Part shown: piece by piece, positions 56,270-64,000 of the stretch
Layout: the number at the start of each line of letters is the position of its first letter
Numbering within the stretch: the stretch's first letter is position 1
NCBI GenBank assembly: GCA_963556695.1
Contig: CAUWAG010000003.1
Location: 2,604,001-2,668,000 of the forward strand
DNA from: Anthostomella pinea
Taxonomy: Eukaryota > Ascomycota > Sordariomycetes > Xylariales > Xylariaceae
Direction of reading: 5' to 3'
Length of the DNA stretch: 64,000 nucleotides
Notes under the pieces: generated by a model
The model's database searches: none
The model's input: the letters and a program-made list of their open reading frames with translations, nothing else
Told to the model about the DNA's origin: nothing
Position numbers and translations under genes: made by a program

Positions 56270-58088
56270 ACGTAGCTGACAAGCGAGTTGACATTACAAG
56301 CGAGTTGGCACTCGTCATGAACTCTCCAACTGCCATGTCAAATAACTTCACCACAACGCATTCAGTTCAATTCAATCAATCGGATTCCTTTTCCTCAGAG
56401 GTTTCTATCTTTATTGTACAAGTTCGCGCATTATGGCCAGTATTGCCGCAAACGCCACACCGTCGCCCACGCGCTGCCGCCCGCCTCGGACGACGACTAC
56501 CTTCACCCATTTCCTGTTTTGCCAGCTCAGTACCATCCTTTGCAGCCTGAAGATCTACTGCATCTTCAACGGAAAGTACTCCTCTTTTCACTAGATGTTT
56601 GTTTTTTGTTCTCCGGCGTTTACTTAGTAGGTAATTGGCCTCTTCTAGTTCGCGGACCCAGGAATTAACCAAAGCGACCTTATGCATAAGACCGTATGTA
56701 GCCTTCGAAAACGAGCTCAATGCATCAACTATTGATATAGGTGAGCTTCCCTGGTGGTTTCTGACTCGGTTTCGGATATAAACTGATTGGTTTACCGCTT
56801 CATTAATGGTGGTAGGCGTCTTCGAAGTCCAAGTAGTGGGTGGCAGATTGGGGTCTGGCGACGGTGTTCGTATGACAGCGACAGCATCCAGCTTTAAAAT
56901 GACACTTTCTGGGTCAAAAGGAACAAGCCCAGTGGCACTGAAACCTGCTCGAATGTTTCCTGGCGTCATAGCAGCGTTATGTACTTCACAAACGCTGCAA
57001 GGAAGTCCTCCTTCGAAACGTGGGTTATATGACGCCGGATGAGATCCTCAATCATGCGACCGTAAGCTCGTTTGAGCGGGCTAAAACAGCCGACATCTAG
57101 AGGCTGGAGCCTGTGTGACGAGTGGGCAGGTATACAAAGGGTGATAATACCGTTGTTCTGACAATAATCCTTAAAGACCTGGGAATGGTGGCTTTCGTGA
57201 CCATCTAGGATGAGGAGGCGTTTACCGGCAGTCATACGCGGTCTGGTATACTTGTCGAAATGCTGAATCCATTCCAAACCAATCTCATTCGTGGTAATAT
57301 CGTGTCGCGATACCATGACGCGAGGTGGGTTTTGCCCTGTAGAATGATGAACGGCGGGACCACTCAACCATCAGCATTAACAGCAGAGATTGCTGTAGAC
57401 CATTCCCTGTTGCCTTGCTGAGCTTGTCTAGGCCTGTCACGTCTTTCGGCGCTTGTAACGACCATGCCGGACCCAATAATGCCCATCATAAACCCAGTCT
57501 CGTCGAAGTTGTAAATATCCGCGTCTTGGATACCATGTTTTGCGACTGCCGCTGCAACTTGGCGAAACCACGCGCAATACGCGTCTGGATCCTCGTTCAA
57601 GACCCTCTAGTAGTCTATCTTCCGATGAAAACGCGTCCGGAGGCCTGGTGTACGTTTAATGAAGTTCCGCTTCCAGTTCTTTCTAACGCGTCCAGCCCCA
57701 TGCGCCACCAATAATTGATTCGCCATATCTTCAACATAACTGTACCGGGGCGGAAATACTCGCGTATCCAGGTCAAGAATGAAGGAACAAATGGCATTCT
57801 CTTCGGAAACCATAAGTTTCAAAGTATTGGGCATGCTGTCGCGTCGTGATGGCATTCCTTTGACTCTATTGCTCAAAGTGGAACAAGGGACGTTAAAGAG
57901 TTTCGCAAGCTCAAATATAGGAATATGAGGGTCACGTCGTTTAGCTTGAACAGCTAGCTACAAGTCTGATTCATTATAACGCGGTGCCATTGTTGTTGGT
58001 GGAGATATGATGGTTTGAATCGTATTGGTTGGAAAGTTCATGGCGAGTGCCAACTCGCTTGTAATGTCAACTCGCTTGTCAGCTACGT
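56270..58088 (-). mobile_element. Fot1/pogo-type (Tc1/mariner superfamily) DNA transposon, 1,819 bp, complete ends
   Basis: The left end ACGTAGCTGACAAGCGAGTT and its continuation are mirrored at the right end: arms of 53 bp match except for one base. The element is flanked by TA on both sides (56268-56269 and 58089-58090), the target duplication of this superfamily. Each TIR contains two ACAAGCGAGTTG copies with a 5-bp spacer, probable transposase binding sites. Composition is near normal while both flanks are A/T-saturated. The internal transposase gene, on the minus strand, is broken. Confidence 0.93.
56376..57990 (-). pseudogene. Fot1/pogo-type transposase with several lesions
   Basis: The frame starts MAPRYNESDL at 57990. 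An N-terminal helix-turn-helix (ELAKLFNVPCSTLSNRVKG) and a CENP-B/Tc5-type second DNA-binding part precede the DDE domain. All three acidic residues are still visible (NFDETGF, LILDGHESH and LQPLDVGCF). The C terminus carries a zinc knuckle (CGVCGNTGHNARTC). Lesions: TAG after ESDL, TAG at 57607-57609 (KIDY*RVLNED), TGA at 57364-57366 (NADG*VVPP), a frameshift with loss of about 15-20 residues after ASWYRDT, and another shift near 56970 before MTPGNIRAGF. The three stops fit C-to-T changes (CAG to TAG, TGG to TGA) as RIP would make. It is not expected to produce active enzyme. Confidence 0.88.
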
Positions 58089-58090
58089 TA

Positions 58091-61000
58091 AGTGAAAAGT
58101 GTATATATTATATATTTTACCTACGTCTTATATATGTTAGTTTGTTTAATACGGCTTTTTTAAAATAATGACAATAAACGGTTTTTATTTAAATACCTTC
58201 ATATATGTTATATATATATATTTTACTAAACGTGTTATAGCTCGTTGTAAAGATTTTGCAAGGCGCGGTTAAAAAATAAACCGAAATAATAAGTTATATA
58301 CAATATATATCAGTATATTATAAGATAAAGTAGCGTTATTATTAAAAAGACTTAGTTTAATTTTTAAATAAAACATAAATAAGTATATTTTCGGTATAAA
58401 TCAAGCTTATATTATATGCGCTTACTCTTTTTGTAGTTTAACTTTAAATGTATTAAACGTAAGGTTAATATATGAGGGTTTACCAGTTAGTTTATACGGT
58501 TCAAAATATATTCATTAAGGTTATATTGAATAAATGCCTAATATATAAGATATCCTCAATTATTCTTACTTTATTAAAGTTTATAGTTTTTACGTATAAA
58601 TATGCGTTTAATATGAGCTAAATATATATTTATTAAAGATTATTATTATTTATTACTATTATATGTTAAATTTATATTAAGATGTTATTAATATTATATT
58701 GTACGTCGTTTTAATTAAGCTTTATATATTTATTTTTGCCCTCAAATATCTGACTACGCGGAATCTATTACAAGTTTAATTTAGATTTTTGTTTTAATAC
58801 TTACGTAAAAACTTTTTATATATATGCCGATTATACATGTTATTTCTAGCTTTAAAAGCTTTATTTTGTCAGCTTATATTTGTTTTCAAATTTTAAACTC
58901 TTTTTTAACTGAGTTTAATATAAATATATACTTACTACGTATACGTTAAAAAAGGGTTATAAGTTGAAAAATTTAAAGTATAAAATCTAATTAATTTAAA
59001 ATTAATAAAATACGCGATTCAAAAAAGGCCTAAATAAAATATGTATTAAGCTTAAGATTAAAAGCAACTACGATAATAGAACTATTCTATTGTTTGAAAG
59101 TGAGATAAATATATGCCTAATACTTACCGACTTTATCTGTTTAGTGGATTTTTAATATACATTATGTTTTAAGAAAGTTTTAATATAATAAACGTATTAT
59201 AAAAAAGTTATTTACGCTTAGTATATATTTCATATATCTTAAGCTAATATCTGATATTAACTAAGTACATACGTTGATTTAAACGTTATAAAACTTATAT
59301 AATTTAATTACATAATTTTTGGAAGTCATAGCTTAGTTCTGATTAGCTTTTATTTTTCTTAAATATTTTTAATTGTATAAATATCATGTAGTATATTTTA
59401 AAATAACCTTTTTTGTTAAGTTTTATTTAAATTATAAATTTTTAATTTAATACACGGTTGATATATGCCAGGCGTATAATAAAAATTTATTAAGCGCATA
59501 TTAAAAATAAGGTTAGTTAATAATTACGATAGAAAAAATCAAAGATTTACTTGTATATTAATAAATTTATCAGCGAATATTCGTTACTTAAAGTCGACTG
59601 TAACTTTGAAATTGATTAAGTTAGCAATAAATTAAGCTACTTGCTCGTATTTAAATCATAAGTTAATTTTAAGAAGGTTTTGGTACAAAATATGTATGTT
59701 TTTAATATATATTACGCGTATTTTAGAGCCTTATACCCGGTAAAGGTAATACTTTATAGCGTGATTTGAGAAGTATCTTTATAAATTACAAGTACCGTAT
59801 ATTTAACAAAGAATAAATAAAATAATTGCATTTATTCAAACTTGATAACATTAATATATATCTATTTATATCATAAATGATAGTATAAATATATTACGAC
59901 CTATTGATAGTAATATGATAAAATTAAATATATATGTTAGATATATATTAAACCGTATTAAAAGATATTTTAATTAGCTTAATAGCTTTTTAAGTTATAT
60001 TAAGCGGTCAAAGAATATATAAATATATTTCGATATTTGAATGCTGTTGGTTTAATATACTAAAAGTATATATAAAGTATAAGTTTAATTAATACGCTTT
60101 TTTTATAATTGTAAATGGGTTTATAAAGCTAGGGATTATCATAGATAATAAATTTATCAATCAAAGAAATTATTTAATAAGCATTACGGTTTATGATTAT
60201 ATACAATATATAACGAGCTATTGTTGGTTATTAAATTTGTAAATGTTGCATATAAATTAGGAAAGAGACGAAAGCTTGATATTTAACTTTTTTTACGTTT
60301 AATTCTTATAAAATATATATTAAATATACGTATTATATACAATGAAAACGTACTAAAACTTATTAATTAATTAACTATAAGCTTATAAAGTATTAAGAAA
60401 GCGTCTATACTGTTATATCATGGCCATATATTGAATACATGTTAAATGTAATTCAACAATAGTTAAAAGGTAAACGTTAAACATTCGACGAATTTTTTAA
60501 CGCACATTTAAAATAAATTATCAATGTATAATATATAATATCTACATATCAAGTATATAGGTAATATATAAAGGGTGAAAATCCATACTTTAATAGTTTA
60601 TACTAGATTATCTGATTTTTAAAGGGGTTTTAATTTTTTAAAATAAGAAGCAAAATATATATATATAGGGATTATACATTATAATAAAGATCTAAAGATA
60701 GCGTTTTATACGTAGCGGTATATATGTGTCGTACGTTATTTTATATATTTTTTAGATTAAAAATTTTTTTTTAAAAAAGAGATTAAAGTTTATATGTATT
60801 AACTGTATATTAAATATATGTTCAACGAATAAACTTACCGCAAAAATGTATATTTGTTTTAACTTAATTTTAATATAGCGGTTTTTTAATAAGTTATAGG
60901 TTTAATATATACGGTTTAAATATTTAATATTTATTTAAAAAGTTTTTATACATAAAGTTTTAACAAACTGTTGTAGTTTTTTAAAGTTAAAATAAAAGCA

Positions 61001-62250
61001 CCTGATTTAATAACTTTGCGTTTAATAAATATTTATGATATATATATCAAGTATATATAAAATATATATTGTTTTATTTAAATATATAATAGTCGATATT
61101 TTAATTATTATTATTATTAGTTATAAGGTTTTTATAAGCGTTTTTTTATAAGAACGTTTTTATATAGGTTAAAAGGTTTGACAATAACGTTAGTTAGAAT
61201 ATAAAATAAGCGTCTATAATATATGTTGATTATATATATTATTTACTAGTACTTTTTATTATTTGTATAACGAGATTGATTTTTCCCTTTTTTTTTTCGT
61301 TACGAATTAATTACGCTATAAATTACTGTTTTATTGGGATTGAATAAAACTAAAAGAATTCGGGAAATTAATATATTTTTAGTATTTAATAGTTATATAT
61401 ATATATTGATAATACTAATTTTTATTAATAGTTTTTCTATGTATAATTGATATATAGGTAGTATATAACCGGTATAGATTAAATCCTTCTTCCACTTAAT
61501 TAAATATCTTTATTTACACTTTGCTTTTTATTTTCTTTAATATCCGATAGAATGTTAATTACATATAGTTAATATATATTAAGTATATATTAAGTGCGTA
61601 TATACTTTAAATATTATGTTTTCAAATAATTGTTAGATTTGATATTTATTTATAGTTTTAATTTTTTTAGACTAAATAGATATATAAATACTTTTTGCTT
61701 TTTTATTTCCTTTAAAATAAAGTATTGATATATAATAATCGTAGGTATCTTTCAAACGGATATTGTATTTTTTATCTAAGATTGTTATTTCGTTATATTT
61801 AAATATAATTTTTATGAACCGTTAATATATATTACGTATAAATTAAATAAACTTCTTTTTCTATTTTCTAATTATCATATTAAATATATGGGTTTCTATT
61901 AATTTATTATTATTAATATCGGTATTATTTATATCAAGTATTTTAAAGTAGTAAGCTTGTTATTTTATAATTTTCAAATAATAAGTTATATGTGTGTATA
62001 GTTTCATTTAAAGCTATTAAGTTACGAATTATTCAGCTTTGCTTTTTTTAAAAGTTATTAAATGATTAAGGATTGAAATATAAATAGCGCATATTAAGTA
62101 TATTTTTTCCTTAATTAAGATTTGTATTATAATTTTAATTATATATCAGCGGTTTAATGATGCGATTATTATGCTTTACCTTAATTATTTTCGATTAAAA
62201 TATGTCGATTTTATATTTATTACATACTTAACATATGCTTTATTAAAAAC
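58091..62250. repeat. A/T-rich, RIP-like degraded repeat island 2, right part
   Basis: Over 4 kb of A/T-saturated DNA with no readable frame follows the transposon. Normal composition returns at about 62250 (CAGGCCGGTAACGTTGC). It is presumably the rest of the older repeat into which the Fot1-like element inserted. Confidence 0.85.
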
Positions 62251-64000
62251 AGGCCGGTAACGTTGCTATTACCGAGAGGTTTGGCCATCTCTTTCATTTT
62301 TAGGTCTTAGCTACCGCCGAGCTATATCCCGGCGATTGGCCAACTTAGCTCTTCCCTGTCCGGAGTCTGGACACCCGTGGCACTCTGTGCTAATTACCTC
62401 GGAAAGACTCAAGCAGTCCAGATGTAGGGGAGGCCAAGTCAAGTCATCGTCTCGTCCCACTCCCTCCTTGAGAGCAACCCGGGATGTATCGGCCCTCAAG
62501 ACTGGATGCAGTGATGGGGCACCTATGCCGTCCATCACTGTCTGTTTTCGGTTCGTGTATGAAGTATTTTGCCCGAATCAGATCAACCCACCTCTCCCGA
62601 TTCGAAGCTCAAACCGCATTGTGCCCACTTCTCACGCATCCTTGCCCACCAATCTCGATACCCCCTACCTCAATTTCCTGGCATATCCGCCGGCCTCGGT
62701 ACCTCTTATTCATATTCATGGACCGCATCGCAGGCGGGCCAATCGTTGCCCATCCGACCGAAGCCCATGCCTACCCGACTTACCATCGGGATCATCTACT
62801 GCCTCCGTATGTGGCCCGCCGGTACTTTGTTCTGGGTCGTAGCTCGTCACCGCTGGGGGCCTCCCGGTGCGTCTTTTCCAAAAGCGTTCCATTGCATCTT
62901 CTCGAACGGAGCGGCACTCCCGGCTTCGAGCGAATCAACTCTTGACGTTGTGTATGGCGGCCTCTTCAGTCGAGGTTGGTCGATCCTGCAATATGCTATC
63001 AGGGGAGAAGCCGCTGCGCATCGCGGTTAATCAACGCTATAGGCGGCTGGCGTGAAGAATTACGATCGATTAAGTTGCTTCTGTAGCGCTAACCGCGTGT
63101 TGGTTAAGACACGATGCCCAGAAGCAGCCCTATACCCCCATCTCTGCTATCGTGGTCCTCAGGTTGCCCCGCAAAAGGAAAACATTCGGTAAGCAGCCAA
63201 TCTGCGGGATCGTCGTGGCACACTCCTGTCGGGGATGACCAGCCCAGCAGGATCTCGAGTACTCTGGTCGAATCCCCTCATCTCTGCATTATGACGGACG
63301 GGTGAGGAGCGTTGCGACTTTCATTGGTCCCAGCGATTCAAGAGCCGCGCAAGGAACGATTCCACGCCACTCGCCCATCCATCCACCTGCGCTTCAAGTC
63401 CCCGAGCTACCCTATTTCCTATCCCCGTTTGGCCTCTTCATCCCGCATGGCCTCATCTTGTATGAACTGGTATCCATGCCAGCCGTCCCTTACGATGCAT
63501 GATTCCAGACTGATCAATCATTATGAGCATGCAATGCAGACGTGGGAACGAATGTGTATCTCTTTGCCTTATTCATTTTGGACCATTGGTAACACAACTC
63601 CTCGGACCGGCCACACATCACTTTCTCCGGCTCTCTGATTCTTACAGATTCGGGGACGAATCGTCAGAAGGCCATAGAGTAGGAGGAATATGCTATCGAC
63701 AGGGCACAAAATTATTGTCACGTCACCTAACGCCAAACCGCCTTACCGGCATCGCCTTGTACATACCCGTTGAGTGTCGAGACTGGGGATCGACTCCGCT
63801 CCCATACACTGCAGCCAAGTGCTTGAGTCCGCACCCTGGTACCGAGTTCCACTCACCCCTCCACCCTGTGACTGTCCCTGACCTCACACCTATTTCTCTG
63901 GGTGCCGTGCCTAATTTTGCCCAGAACCGGAAGACTACCTCTACAAGGTAGGCTTGCGCACAGTGTACGAACGGTCCGTCTACTTGGTCGACTACGTATT
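62251..64000. other. Normal-composition end segment, no gene recognised
   Basis: Several overlapping frames up to about 168 codons exist in different phases on the plus strand, but none has family-like sequence, codon regularity or a joinable exon structure. A gene running off the right edge cannot be excluded. Confidence 0.4.

Noticed and set aside
54660..62300. Shared TAACGTTGC at both edges of A/T island 2 as element ends
   Set aside because: Only nine bases match and the flanking sequence does not; insufficient for terminal repeats.
62336..63030. Three overlapping plus-strand frames at the right end
   Set aside because: They overlap in different phases and each reads as Pro/Ser/Arg-rich non-coding translation.
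1..64000. A secondary-metabolite gene cluster or a defence-type operon
   Set aside because: No polyketide synthase, peptide synthetase, terpene cyclase or other backbone enzyme is present; the regulator, receptor and hydrolase are separated by repeats and relics.

Overview
The window looks like nuclear DNA of a filamentous ascomycete (Pezizomycotina). The evidence is short GT-AG introns (about 46-150 nt) with CTAAC/CTGAC-like branch sites, together with typical fungal families: a NACHT-ankyrin NLR-like protein, a PTH11-like rhodopsin-domain receptor, a Zn2Cys6 regulator, GH93, a fungal betaine lipid synthase and a pogo/Fot1 transposon. Two islands of extremely A/T-rich, stop-dense DNA look like repeats degraded by repeat-induced point mutation (RIP). 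I do not name a genus or species. No rRNA, tRNA, CRISPR or prokaryotic feature was seen.

Layout. 1-9.3 kb is accessory: the partial NLR-like gene (minus), a GH93 exo-arabinanase-type enzyme (minus), a 242-bp tandem duplication, a GNAT acetyltransferase with one premature stop, and a short interstitial telomere-type repeat. 9.4-24.7 kb is mostly conserved housekeeping: a DUF1857 protein, a DUF726/TMCO4-like membrane hydrolase, BTA1 betaine lipid synthase (CACGTG in its promoter), an AlaX-like tRNA editing protein, VPS28 (ESCRT-I) and NOC2 (60S biogenesis). It is interrupted at 16.9-19.8 kb by an M3 peptidase relic and a small secreted protein whose frame is cut just after the signal peptide. 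25-37.4 kb is accessory again: a carboxylesterase relic lacking its nucleophile region, the PTH11-like receptor, a MITE-like element, an F-box/ankyrin relic, an FtsJ-like methyltransferase and an isochorismatase-like hydrolase with a likely GC-AG intron.

37.6-40.9 kb is the first A/T island. It begins with a paired 12-bp motif resembling pogo-type TIR architecture and carries a clean 255-bp solo LTR with a 5-bp target duplication. 42.1-44.6 kb encodes a Zn2Cys6 transcription factor. 44.6-54.7 kb is a roughly 10-kb stretch of normal composition in which I find no convincing gene, only small tandem repeats. 54.7-62.25 kb is the second A/T island; it contains a complete 1,819-bp Fot1/pogo-type transposon with TA duplication and 53-bp TIRs but a broken transposase. 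62.3-64 kb returns to normal composition without a recognisable gene.

The genes do not form one pathway. The pattern is a compartmentalised genome: a conserved housekeeping block flanked by decaying environment-facing genes and repeat islands. I did not find a clearly new multi-gene system. The most informative observations are the nested insertion chronology in the islands, the single C-to-T-type stops in otherwise intact genes, the insertion in the NLR gene, and the long gene-free segment.
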